From Hemicentrotus pulcherrimus (Eukaryota; Echinodermata; Echinoidea; Camarodonta; Strongylocentrotidae): a stretch of DNA of 15,273 bases. The stretch lies in contig BEXV01002038.1 of NCBI GenBank assembly GCA_003118195.1, positions 15,545-30,817 of the forward strand. Direction: 5' to 3'. Below are positions 1 through 9,329 of the stretch, in pieces. The notes beneath the pieces were generated by a model. The model searched no databases. It saw only the letters and a list, made by a program, of their open reading frames with translations, and had not been told where the DNA came from. Both the position numbers and the translations under genes were made by a program. Within the stretch, counting starts at the first letter, position 1. Every line of letters starts with the position of its first letter.

Positions 1-572
1 ATATGAAGTAGTAGGCGGTTTCCCGGCAAATTTGTTATCATCATGTATTAGTCAAAACATATTCTTTCACATGATTGGTAATGAGAGCTTCCATTTCATT
101 TTTTGAAATTGGGGAGTTTCCAATACTGGTCTTCACCTTTAATAAAACATATTGTTGTATTTCTAACGTTATTAATAATCATTATAAATATAGGTATTTA
201 CGTGATAATATCCGAAACAATAAACGATTGTCAGTGCTGTGGGAAAAACAAAACGCATTGTTGACAAATCAACAAATCATCACATCACCAACTGAATATG
301 CATGGAAAATCTTGTTTCCTATTCGTTCTGAATAAAGGAAGGATAAACGGTTAACGTCAAACTATAAACACTCCGATTGGGAACAAAAAGTAGAACTCAA
401 GATAACAAAAGGACCGATGAATAACAGAAGAAATGGAACAAAGAAATCAATAATTTTGGGGAATGGAGTGATAAAATGTTTCCCCATCGATTTCCCAATT
501 CTTTTGTGAAGTGTATGCCCATGCGATGATACATTAGTTTTATGGAATGCAGATTATCGATTACTATTCCCA

Positions 573-594
573 ATGATGGCCCCCCCCCCATCAT
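573..594. repeat. C10 run within a perfect 7-bp inverted repeat
   Basis: ATGATGG at 573-579 is the exact inverse complement of CCATCAT at 588-594. The run of ten C spans 580-589, so eight C form the loop. The hairpin is visible directly; whether it forms or matters is unknown. A homopolymer of this length is also a likely site of length error in sequencing. Confidence 0.8.
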
Positions 595-778
595 TTCATC
601 TCTAAGTTGTATGAATTGAATGATGGTAAAAAACATAAATCCACATCGTTTTCTGTTATAAGAAGCCGGTCCTATTTTGTAGCCATTGGCGATAAGGCTC
701 TTTAAAACAGTTTTTACCGTTAACAAAAAAAAAGTTTTAAGCATTCAAAACTGAGAAATATCAGCCCAAAGAGGGAGT

Positions 779-804
779 AAAAAAAAAATTCCGACCGACC
801 GACC
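779..804. repeat. A10 run followed by (CCGA)3
   Basis: Ten A residues at 779-788 are followed, after two T, by three tandem CCGA units at 791-802 and a further CC. This is a minor simple repeat. The CpG-containing tetranucleotide is unlike the GA/CT repeats elsewhere in the window. Confidence 0.85.
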
Positions 805-1842
805 CATGTTTTGGTACGTAAATGGCAATGCCAATTTTTTTTGAAAGGCTTAATAAAAACAATGAAATGGGTCTCCTGAAGTTTCTTTTCCTATTTTTCC
901 TTCAAAATAAGCGGTTTTTAGTCATCTGCCAGTACGGAGATTGCAAGATTTCCAATCGTAGTACCGGCCTTCGAGCAGACAGCCGACATTTTCTAATCAA
1001 TTCATATATCGAGCCGTCAGAAATGTTTTTCATGGGTCCAAGCATTTATAGTTCAACTTAAGAATACAAATTTTAAGGTAAATTCACGAACTAATTTTAT
1101 CACAGTTATCGCCTATATGGGACCGACTCTCAGTTTAAAAAAAAGGGAAAACAATTGTTTCACTGTTGATACCTCCAGCTATAACGGACAGTCCGAAATA
1201 AGTTCCGTTACAATTTTATTTGTTCAAGTGAGTGGAAAGCTGATAGCTACCTTGGGGCTCGTTCATTGTTTGCTCAACATACCTCATAAACAGACATGAC
1301 ACTGTTTATCACAGATTGGGCACGCACAAACAATTTCCGAACCATTCTTTCAATTTCCAAGACTCTTCCGTCAAAAGAAAGAGTCGCCCTCTCCCCCTCT
1401 CGAAGCTCATTAAAGCGTTTGGTTCCGCTCAGTTTCGTATCTGACTAGATGAGACGATGCTTTCCTCAATACAATAAAAATCATCAGACCCATGCCACTC
1501 ACTGCCGAGAGGGATTCTAAGTTTAGATGTCTCCTTTCACAACATCTTGTCCTGTTTGCAAACAAGTGAATGTGTTTGTTAATTGCCTGGATGAGGGGAT
1601 GGCAGTGCTTTGTTCCACGTCGTCCAAAACTTATCAAAACTCCTCAGGCAACTGTTTGCACAAAATGGCTACTATTCAGCTTTTATCGATTGTGTTTTCC
1701 AACAAAGTATATTGCAGGAGACGTATTGTGGTGCAAGAAAAAGGCAACAACATTTTATAGTAAAAGCTGGGCATCATTTTTTAATTCGGTGCCACATTTA
1801 GTTCAGATTCAATTCAAAGCTCGGCCAGAGTTTGAAGAGCTT

Positions 1843-1870
1843 GAATTCCTTTAGAATTCCTTTAGAATTA
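1843..1870. repeat. Short 11-bp tandem repeat
   Basis: The unit GAATTCCTTTA occurs twice in exact tandem (1843-1853 and 1854-1864), followed by a partial third copy GAATTA (1865-1870). It is a small local duplication, probably replication slippage, with no attached function. Confidence 0.9.
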
Positions 1871-2560
1871 GCATTTTTTGGAGAGGCGTAAAACAAATTC
1901 GAAGGTTGACTTATGTTAATTTTATGAAACTTAAGATGTTATTGTTCTAATGTTCGTCTGATCACACGAGTCTTTGTCTGGCATTTGCATATTCATATAT
2001 ATTTTTACTGAAAAACATGTACCCTTCAAAGATGTTTTTCGATTGTTCGCCCATATCAGATATTTCCATGATGACTTTGAAAGAAAACACAACGGTCTTA
2101 CAAATCAGAGCTAAGCGAAGTTGATCAGATATGCAGAGTGAATTCTACAGATATTATATTTCACCTAAAGCTAGGAAGGTGGATGATAATATCGCATCCG
2201 ATAGCTTAGGGTACATAACTATGAATATTTATCTCCCACAATGCGAGCCAAATATCAATTTATATTTCCTCCCAGCATCTTTGAACAATAACGGATGGTA
2301 AGGAAAGATATGGTATCAGGGATCGGGTTTCTTTCGTGGAAACAACGTGCCTGGGTCTATGGGTGTCATATTACAAGGTGCCTCGAATATGGATAAGACA
2401 CAAAACACGTTGGCTAATGACGTCACTATTGCTTTGCCTAAGGGGGAACGGAGGGCTTCAATTGGCGGCTTTTAATCAGGGGTATTTCTTCTTGGTGTCT
2501 TTTAAGAGGGCCCTTCTCTGGGTAGAGGTCTACCTAGACAGGGTAAAGGTTCGGCTGATG

Positions 2561-2740
2561 GATGAGAAGAGAGGAGAGTAAGGAATGAAATTGGAATAGA
2601 GATTGAAATAATGGGAGAGAGAGTAAGAGTGTAAGAGAGGGAGAGAGAGAGAGAGAGAGAGAACAAAGAAAGAAAGGGAGATGGAGAGAGGGAGAGAAAT
2701 GGAGAGAGAGAGAGAGAGAGGGGCGGAGTGGAGGGGAGAG
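2561..2740 (+). repeat. Purine-rich tract with (GA)n microsatellite
   Basis: The plus strand is almost all purine, with near-pure GA runs at about 2640-2662 and 2702-2720. Between them are interrupted GAAA, GGGA and GGAGA units, and the tract ends in a G-rich segment (about 2719-2739). The interruptions suggest an old, decaying microsatellite. Long mirror-like purine tracts of this kind can adopt triplex DNA in vitro. The Arg/Glu and Ser/Leu reading frames across it are artefacts of the repeat and are not annotated. Confidence 0.95.
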
Positions 2741-3552
2741 CACGCACAAGTAATACTAAATTGTCTTTTATCTAAAGGATATTGAAATAACTATTGAAAT
2801 AACTAAAGAATCTTGAAATGGCAATCAACGGAGGAAAGATTAAGATGTGACTTAAAACTAAAGATATAATTTTTTGGACGTAGCCCGACTATTTATGCCG
2901 AACATAACCCGATTAGGTCTAAGGTCCCATGAACATTAATATGAATGATTGACCGTTATCTCTCGAAAACCAAACAAGTCGTAGACTTTACATAGTCTAG
3001 ACAACCTACGTCGTCTAATCCTGATATGAACTTAGACTGACGCTTTCCTCAAGGAACACGCTCAGACGGTCATCAACATGGCCATCGAAGCGAAGTGCGA
3101 GATAAATAGACAGAGGATCAAAACAGAACAGATAAATAAATTACTTGTTCAACTGTCCTTCTCGAGTATGCATTTAATTGCAGCAATGTAGACATGGAGC
3201 GGATTGTTTGTCGCATTAGAGGTGTGAAATCCGCGACGAAATCTTCTTCTTTATTTGTACATCTCATGGTGTCGCGGAATCTTACATTTTCTCCGAGCGG
3301 AGATTGTGTCATATTTCCCCCCCTAGGGGCGATTGGATGAAACCTTCTGTTTGAACTGAAGTGTAAGACATGGGAAGGATAAGGGACGAATGTAGAGACA
3401 CGTACAGATATGCTTGTTCCGGATAGAGACAATGGGCAAGTTTAGTTTGAAGAAAATCCTCAATTCGACATCGAATAAATAAATGAACATTTGAAAGCTC
3501 AGTTAACGAGTATCGTTTGCATGCTTGCACTATACTTCAAGAAAACTATGTA
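2741..3552. other. Non-coding spacer with CpG-containing inverted repeats
   Basis: No recognisable gene. A minus-strand open frame of about 104 codons (3118-3432) is not simple repeat, but it matches no family I know and has no supporting context, so it is not called. The stretch from about 3230 to 3330 is richer in CpG words and short palindromes than its surroundings. Confidence 0.6.
3230..3278. repeat. Perfect 8-bp CpG-rich inverted repeat
   Basis: TCCGCGAC at 3230-3237 is repeated as its inverse complement GTCGCGGA at 3271-3278, with a 33-base spacer. Each arm has two CpG dinucleotides, which stand out in AT-rich DNA. Just downstream lie CTCCG/CGGAG (about 3291-3302) and the palindrome CCCCTAGGGG (3320-3329). 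This could be a protein-binding arrangement or chance; an arm of this length at a free spacing is not rare in 15 kb. Confidence 0.6.
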
Positions 3553-3660
3553 TCCCCCTCTCTCTCTCTCTCCTCCTCTTTCTCTCCACTTTTTTCCTTT
3601 CTCTCTCTCTCCATCTACACACACATATATATATATATATATATATCCCCCTCTCCCTTT
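3553..3660. repeat. Compound CT - CA - TA microsatellite
   Basis: On the plus strand a CT-rich block (about 3555-3611) is followed by a short CA block (about 3617-3625), an uninterrupted TA/AT run (about 3624-3646) and a short C/T tail. The order shows adjacent repeats growing next to each other, with CA to TA transition by C-to-T change a plausible route. Open frames over this block translate into Ser/Leu and Tyr/Ile strings and are artefacts. Confidence 0.95.
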
Positions 3661-3739
3661 ATTGCCATCGTTGCCATTTACGCCAGTATCATGCAAGGCG
3701 TCGTTTGCTAGCGTAGGACTGCGTCAGCAACTGTCGCAG

Positions 3740-3750
3740 TTTTTTTTTTT
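3740..3750. repeat. T11 homopolymer
   Basis: A run of eleven T follows a CpG-rich segment (about 3697-3740). It is a simple homopolymer. It is not flanked by a target-site duplication that I can see, so I do not call it the tail of a retroposed element. Confidence 0.85.
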
Positions 3751-3759
3751 AAATGCCGG

Positions 3760-5282
3760 TGTGTTATTCAAAAATAAAACAAGCTTGGAAGATCTAGAGT
3801 TAATCAGCAGGATCCAACTATGCTACATCCTCAGACTTATAGTAACGTTTCCAATTACTAGCATTTAGAGCTGCATAGCTACTTTTTTTTGGTCTAATTT
3901 AGTAATGGGAAGCTAGCAAACATTTTACAAATTAAACATAGGCCCAATGGAAGATTAGTGCAAACAATCCTAAATTACATAATATCGAAATAAGGAAGAT
4001 GCTGATCTATTATTATAGAATCATTTATTACAACAACAGTTCGTGAAAAAGGTGCACAGTTTAACACTTAAGCTCTACTCGCAAGTGTGTCGGGGGAAGA
4101 GGCCGCCTCCTCCCTCAAGCATTACGCCTCCACTGTAAGTTATAGTTCTGTAGCCATTTTATTAAGTGTGACTACGGCATTACGTATTCAAAACATGCTA
4201 AAAGAAATTTCGTTACAAGCATTGCCTTCCTGGGGAATATAAGTCCTTCATACACTTTATGCATGCATTCTTTCTTAGCATCGATCATCATCTCATTTGC
4301 AATTTCATATAGACCATGATCAACATATTACCTCAAAAATACAATGGGAACACTTATTGTCAGATATGCCCCCCCACCCCAACAAAAATTCAATTTAGAA
4401 CATTTTCTATATTTGATTGCTTCTCAATCGATAAATCTATATTCATAGCATTATGAATAGGGGTGCAGCATCTAACCTAAGTTTCAGAGTATTACATCTT
4501 TGAAATGAGATTAAATCCTTATGCATCTAGAGGCGCAGTTTTTTTGTTTATAAGCGAACAAATTAATCATCGTTTACTACCGTAACGTTTCTTCATTTTT
4601 CTGAGACCTGGAGGGTGTGTAATATCTAGAGAAAGAATGAAAATATTATTATGAAAATGTATTATTTACATCATTTATACCTCATTACGTAACAACAAAT
4701 AAATGAAATAAACTTCACATTGATATTTTCAGAGAGAAATGTTTAGCATGCAAAAGTTAACAGAAATATGGAAACAACTCAACTTTTTTTATTACACAAG
4801 TTTATTTTATATTAAACAGTTACATTATGTTCGCAAAATTTACTTTTTATACACAGTACATCTGTTCCTTAAATTCCATTAGTTCTTGTCAAATTATTAT
4901 TCGCAAGAAGAAGATGAGAAGATGATTTCTTGATATAGATTGATACAAATATTTCTGCTGCCGTGACAGTTACAGCCAATGTTGATTAACTTAACAACCA
5001 GGGTACATGGTATGGTGTCTTTGGGCGGATGATAGTAAAACTAAATTGCGTGACGGAACTACAGGACATGTACTGTTCCTTTTGACGTGTTCATAACAAA
5101 ATATTTCAAAAAGTCGTAGACAGGTCGCGGTTAGCTAGGTTACATTATCGGCAACCTTACAAAATCACCATCGATCTCATCAAATTATCGTCTCAAGGGA
5201 GACTAAGCTTGAAATAATTACCAACTCTACCGATAACAAGAATGAAACGGTCAATGATACAGTGACGCGGTAGAGGTATAAC
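3760..5282. other. AT-rich DNA without visible features
   Basis: About 1.5 kb with no open frame of note on either strand; stop codons are frequent in every frame. There are scattered AATAAA words and short homopolymers (for example T8 near 3883), but nothing organised. It is best read as intergenic or intronic DNA. Four six-base restriction palindromes crowd 3781-3815; see the rejected list. Confidence 0.75.
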
Positions 5283-5305
5283 TTTCTTCTTCTTCTTCTT
5301 CTTCT

Positions 5306-5347
<42 letters not shown>

Positions 5348-5383
5348 GTCTGTATGTTTGTCTGTCTCTTCGTCTTCCTCTTC
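5283..5383. repeat. (TTC)9(TC)14 compound microsatellite with TCTG tail
   Basis: Nine exact TTC units (5284-5310) run directly into about fourteen TC units (5311-5338), then degenerate TCTG/TGTC units to about 5383. The complementary strand carries GAA and GA. GAA/TTC runs are known to form triplex structures when long; nine units is short for that. Minus-strand frames encoding Arg/Glu/Lys strings are repeat artefacts. Confidence 0.95.
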
Positions 5384-5642
5384 CATATAAATGAGACATG
5401 TACGCAGTAGTATGAGCATCTTAGTAATTGGTAATTTACCCAGGTCCAGCTACGTTATGTAACGCAGAAAACTTTTTACAAGCAAATTATGTCAATGCTT
5501 TTATCATTATGATATAAAATATGACTTTTTTCTGAATTTGTATTAATACAATATTTTTGAAAAATAGATCGTATATGGACACTAATGAAATACAATTGAT
5601 TAAGATAATCGTAGAAAGAATAGTATTCATCAACATGATCAG
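5384..5642. other. AT-rich spacer between two simple-repeat tracts
   Basis: This short stretch separates a CT tract from a GA tract. It holds no gene and no repeat that I can see. Because its flanks are pyrimidine-rich on the left and purine-rich on the right of the same strand, the two tracts are partly complementary to each other, about 330 bases apart. Confidence 0.7.
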
Positions 5643-5676
5643 TAGAGAGGAGACTAGAAGAAAGGGAGAGAGAGAG

Positions 5677-5719
<43 letters not shown>

Positions 5720-5774
5720 GAGAGAGAGAGGGAGAGAGAGAGGGGAGAGGGGGCGGGGAGAGAAGGGTAGGGGG
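5643..5774 (+). repeat. Purine tract with long (GA)n core
   Basis: An almost unbroken purine run on the plus strand. The core of GA units spans about 5664-5715 with a single CG interruption near 5679. It then becomes GGGAGA and ends in a G-rich segment (about 5742-5774). The layout (GA core, then G-rich end) is the same as that of the 2561-2740 tract. It may form triplex or quadruplex-like structures, but that is inference. Confidence 0.95.
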
Positions 5775-6041
5775 CAAACCGTTCTCTGCATAACAAAGCA
5801 TTCATTGAATGGCAAGAAATCTACCGAGCATACAATGTAGGTATCACTCTCACCATGAATAAGAAAGTGATACAATATGCGACATAAAAGAATCAATTAC
5901 TGGTCGGCATGAAAGGAACATGATGTAAAGACCGTGATACATCTACTGCGATCCATAAAATGGCTCCCCCTTTTTTGACAAATTCATTAGAGCCCTTTTA
6001 ACGCCTCTTTCTTGGACTGCTGACCCTCGGGATGTTGTGTC

Positions 6042-6084
6042 ACTCGTGTCCATGTTTAAGATATTGATTAGGACGGACACGAGT
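6042..6084. repeat. Perfect 10-bp inverted repeat
   Basis: ACTCGTGTCC at 6042-6051 is matched exactly by GGACACGAGT at 6075-6084, with a 23-base spacer. Pairing does not extend on either side. Roughly one such match would not be surprising in a window this size, so a function is not claimed. Confidence 0.75.
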
Positions 6085-6202
6085 TGGCTCTTTTCGGACA
6101 GGGCAAACAACCAACATCGATGTGCTGAAGATGAAGACTCCAACACTCTCACTGATGTTTTGACGTCTTGCTAAGAAGTTTCATGACTTAAACATGATGC
6201 GG

Positions 6203-6224
6203 TCGGTGCTTTTTGGTGCACCGA
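6203..6224. repeat. 7-bp hairpin with 8-base T-rich loop
   Basis: TCGGTGC at 6203-6209 and GCACCGA at 6218-6224 are exact inverse complements around the loop TTTTTGGT. It is a compact, GC-rich stem in AT-rich surroundings. No histone-type or other known RNA hairpin consensus is matched. Confidence 0.7.
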
Positions 6225-6698
6225 ATTAGAGACTTAACATCACACTTATGACTGCGGCGGCATCCAACATTTATGAGTCCCCAGCCAGACTTTAAAGAAG
6301 GAAGCATAGAGATGTTCTCGTTGGCACCGATATGAACGATTAGACGCATATTTATGTCTTTTTCTAAGAAGAGGATGCGATGTCTAACTCTATTTACGCC
6401 CCTAAAAGGTGATAGAAAACATTAATTTTTAATACCAAAGACCTCTGAGTGGAGAAGGGTTATGGTACCTGGCAAAACCACAGATTCGCACTGACACAAA
6501 ACTTTCACGCATATACTGCATAATATGGTCGCACCACTTAGTCATATATACAGAAGAAGAACAAAAACAGATAGAATAGAGAAGAAGAAAAAATATGATT
6601 TCGAAAATGTTTACAGAAATGTTACTCGGTAATTCAAATATAGGGAATATCACTCATATCAGAGAGTTGGAGTAACATTATACGGTAGCTTAATACAG

Positions 6699-6719
6699 TC
6701 TTCTTCTTCTTCTCCTCCT
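6699..6719. repeat. Short (TTC)n pyrimidine run
   Basis: About five TTC-type units followed by CTCCTCCT form a 21-base pyrimidine run. A looser pyrimidine bias continues to about 6790. It is a short version of the 5283 repeat. Confidence 0.8.
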
Positions 6720-7873
6720 ACCTTGCCATTTTCCACCTTTCGCCGACTCATTATATACTCCCTTTCAATCCACTCCTCTTTCTCATATACCATTTTTGTC
6801 GCTCGCGATTTCTCAGCATCACAGCTATTCATCTCACGTCTCATCCCAATGTCAAAGTTTCAAGTGTCTAAAAGCAATCATTCCTAATAGCCATATACCA
6901 AAACAAATGACCCATTTTACGATGAAAGTTGCCCGTGACTTTGGCGTATACGTTACAGCGATCCCCTCAGGAATGAATTCATCTACATACTGTTAACTCC
7001 TTTCATTCGCCAATTCATGAAGCTTTTAATGCATCTTATTTACAAATGGAAATAAAACACACAATAAAACGACACACGTACATGTATGATATAAACCCTA
7101 CATTTCTGCTTGCTCCGAGCCTCAACATGACTACGTGATCCTTCATTTTTTTTCAACCTTATCCTCAGGCATGCCAAGTCTATAATGCTTGCGATTTCCT
7201 TACACGAATTAACTGTCAAGTGAATACATACCCAATCAAGAAAGTAAAAATATAAAACAAAATTAAGAAGAAAGGTTTTTATAACACTACAGTCTATTGG
7301 GGGAAAACGAGTATGGTAAAACCGGTCACTCACAGATTTGTACTTTTTTTGAGGCACTTCTTGATCGTTTTGAAGCGCAATTTTTTAATGCTTCAATACG
7401 ACGACATATCACAAACACTGATAACACGTAGGGCCATGCCTCTCAGATTTAAAATTGTTAAACGATGCCTTTATCGGAAGGACAAATCAACCAAAATGTT
7501 ATTTAGCATATAATTGCACAGAAAACTTTTTTTTTAGCGATTCCGTCGCTGGTGATGAATAAATATAAATGCTGTAGGGGGTAATTCTTAATTTGGGGTG
7601 GGAATAAAATCATCACGCAGCGATCTGGTTGCAATTTATGCTTAGAAATAAATCTAGAGTCAAAACTGGTTGCCGAAAGGAAAGGAAAATTGGCATGTAT
7701 CTGTATATTGCAGACGTACAATTCATTATACCTTGTGCTTTGTTTTAATAACAACCACTGGAAAGGATTCATCAGACGTGCACATTACTCAACTGTGAAG
7801 CTAATCGGGAATGATCATAAGCCATCAAAGAATATCCATTACATCTTCTAAAATATTCTTACTTTGAACTTGC

Positions 7874-8161
7874 GTCTCCCCCTCTTTCTCTCTCTCTCTC
7901 TCCCTCTCTTCTTCTCTTTCTCTCTTTTTCTGTATGTGACCATTCTCACCCTCTTTCACTCTCTCTGTCCCTCTTTCCTTCTTTCTCTGTCTTTCTTTAT
8001 TTGACCTTACTCATTCTCTCCCTTCTCTCAATCTCTACATCACTTTTCCTCACTTTTCCATTGCCCCCTACCCATCTTGATCTCCCTTTGCCCTTGCCCT
8101 CTTCCCTCATCCCTCTCTCTCTCTCTCTCTCTGTCTATCTCTCTCTCTCTCTCTCTCTCTT
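7874..8161. repeat. Long polypyrimidine (CT)n tract with internal near-repeats
   Basis: Nearly 290 bases are dominated by C and T on the plus strand, with pure CT runs at about 7886-7902 and 8112-8160. Two similar islands interrupt it: TGACC followed by a CTCA-type word at about 7937 and again at about 8002, 65 bases apart. This suggests that part of the tract was duplicated as a larger unit. The Ser/Leu frame across 8001-8264 is a repeat artefact. Confidence 0.92.
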
Positions 8162-8427
8162 GTTAATTATACATTCCCTGTGGCAAAACACCACGGTGAA
8201 CGTGCATTTTTCATTTTTTTTTATCACCTTTACATGTACTTTCATATATAAAATACATAAATAAACATATTATCGAACTGTTTGTGCGGTTTCTCTGCTT
8301 TAAAGGCACACTGTCCTACTTGTAGCTACTTGCTCCCTCTATATAGAAAACATCCCCAATCAGTGCCTGTTTGTCCCCCATTATCCTCTTTTTCCTATGT
8401 TAAATGAGAGCTGAGTTAATGAGATAG

Positions 8428-8520
8428 CCACCTGTCACAGTGACCTCGCTGGCTCGATGGGTGGTCTAATCCCTTCAGGCTGAAGTAGTGAAGCCTGCCT
8501 TTAAGCGCTTAAGCAGGTGG
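8428..8520. repeat. 93-bp block bounded by 7-bp inverted ends and filled with palindromes
   Basis: CCACCTG (8428-8434) and CAGGTGG (8514-8520) are exact inverse complements at the two ends. Inside lie GTCAC-A-GTGAC (8434-8444), CTTCAG-G-CTGAAG (8473-8485), and the perfect 12-bp palindrome TTAAGCGCTTAA (8501-8512) flanked by CCTGC (8494-8498) and GCAGG (8513-8517). A word resembling a polymerase III A box, TGGCTCGATGG, sits at about 8450-8460, but there is no B box, so neither a tRNA nor a tRNA-derived SINE is supported. It may be a small foldback element; this is inference. Confidence 0.45.
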
Positions 8521-8784
8521 ACAGAAACACATTAATCCTGTGCGTGCAATGTGAGATTAGTATGGGGTTTAAATTTTAGACCTTCCCATCGATTTGTAAA
8601 AGGCCATTATTATGGTATGAGAAATATGAGGGAAACCAGTTAGTCATGAGCACATGCAACATCCTTTTTAAAATATAGATTCTATATACCATAATGAGAA
8701 GTCCTGCTATACGCTTAGAACATACCTGTAATTTGGGTACGGGTTACATCGTTATTATTAACGTATATCTAATGCATGCATACA

Positions 8785-8818
8785 CATCTTCATCATCATC
8801 ATCTTCATCATCTCCATT
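8785..8818. repeat. (ATC)n trinucleotide repeat
   Basis: CATCATCATCATCTTCATCATCT-like units form a short ATC/TCA repeat with one CTT interruption. Frames here encode His or Ser runs, which is expected of any such repeat and is not evidence of coding. Confidence 0.88.
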
Positions 8819-9084
8819 ACTTTGTGGTCATCTTTTCCATTATCCCATGCTTACCACACACAAAAACCTTGTCCTCAATCGTTTTATTTCAAGGGAATTT
8901 TAACATCCTCTTTTATTACAAACAAATAAAGAAAAGAAAAAGAGAAGAGCAGGAATCTACAGTAGATGTGGAAAAACCGCAAATCTCCACTTCAGTAGAA
9001 AATGCAAATTCACGTTAATTTTACAACAGCAGACACACAAACCCGACTCTGCACGCACACCGCCCTTCTCTTCAACTACAGAAT

Positions 9085-9118
9085 GTTCTGGGAAGAAATT
9101 CCTGGATCCGCCCCTGAA
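9085..9118 (-). mobile_element. Possible DNA-transposon terminus (weak)
   Basis: Read on the minus strand from about 9115, the sequence starts CAGGGGCGGATCC and continues into AGGAATTTC. Words of this type (CAG, G-run, CGGATCCAGG) recur at ends of non-autonomous DNA transposons in many invertebrate genomes, as I remember them. The opposite end, a plus-strand CAGGGGCGGATCC, was not found in the window, and no target-site duplication can be proved. A 12-base direct repeat, GTTCTGGGAAGA, occurs at 9085-9096 and again at 9164-9175. The element could be truncated, or the match could be coincidence. Confidence 0.3.
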
Positions 9119-9312
9119 GAGAATGTGCCTCATGTATATTTCTAGTTTTAAAGAGAAGGTTGAGTTCTGGGAAGAGGTGAAAAATAATTCGTGAACTTTA
9201 TCATTTGTTATTATGCAAGTGTGGAAGAACATCAGATAAGACATGTTCCGTGAAAAGCATGGCTCTTCAAATGCCTGCATATTCTAAATATCTCATGTTT
9301 ATCGTAAAACTC

Positions 9313-9329
9313 GGGGGGGGGGGTTTTTT
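9313..9329. repeat. G11T6 homopolymer junction
   Basis: Eleven G (9313-9323) are followed directly by six T (9324-9329). Such G-runs are common inside old invertebrate transposon copies and are error-prone in sequencing. No further structure is visible. Confidence 0.9.

Larger units (their letters stand above)
1..2560. other. AT-rich non-coding DNA
   Basis: No gene is supported here. The open frames (up to about 115 codons) lack any recognisable domain, overlap one another on both strands and have the composition of the surrounding AT-rich DNA. Small structures are present: a C10 hairpin at 573-594, an A10 run at 779-788 followed by three CCGA units at 791-802, and a short tandem repeat at 1843-1870. 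The stretch could be intergenic or intronic; the sequence does not decide which. Confidence 0.7.
5775..7873. other. Non-coding DNA with scattered hairpins
   Basis: No gene is supported. Several open frames of 60-105 codons exist on both strands, none with a recognisable domain. Two inverted repeats are visible: 6042-6084 and 6203-6224, listed separately. A short TTC-type repeat lies at 6699-6719. The remainder is ordinary AT-rich DNA that could be intron or intergenic. Confidence 0.65.
8162..9084. other. Non-coding DNA with palindrome block and ATC repeat
   Basis: No gene is supported. The segment carries the nested palindromes of 8428-8520 and an ATC-type repeat at 8785-8818, listed separately. 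A TTTAAAGGCACACTGTCC word near 8298 looks like the kind of sequence found at ends of small DNA transposons, but I find no matching inverted end, so it is not called. The rest is AT-rich unique DNA. Confidence 0.6.

Noticed and set aside
2502..2749. Minus-strand Ser/Leu/Pro-rich open frames
   Set aside because: They arise from the GA microsatellite, lack stop codons because of its two-base unit and show no domain or signal.
3322..3345. Second copy of the 9103-9115 transposon-end word
   Set aside because: Only the short AGGGGCG core is shared, and the rest diverges at once.
3118..3432. Non-repetitive 104-codon minus-strand open frame
   Set aside because: No family recognised, no splice or promoter context and a length that chance can give in a window of this size. 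Kept as non-coding.
3781..3815. Cloning polylinker (HindIII, BglII, XbaI and BamHI sites within 35 bases)
   Set aside because: The flanks continue as ordinary AT-rich DNA with no vector sequence, and the sites are not arranged as in a polylinker I know. Probably chance.
5476..5896. Overlapping open frames in several registers
   Set aside because: Three minus-strand frames and one plus-strand frame run through the same GA tract, which shows repeat-driven openness and not coding.
7040..7357. 105-codon minus-strand open frame
   Set aside because: Phe/Tyr/Ile/Lys-rich translation typical of AT-rich DNA; no domain recognised.
8445..8525. tRNA gene or tRNA-derived SINE
   Set aside because: There is an A-box-like word but no GGTTCGAATCC-type B box at usable distance, and the 7-bp outer stem does not place the A box correctly.
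8785..8818. CRISPR-like or poly-His/poly-Ser coding repeat
   Set aside because: The unit is three bases with no spacers, so it is a plain ATC microsatellite. Homopolymeric amino-acid runs follow from any such repeat.
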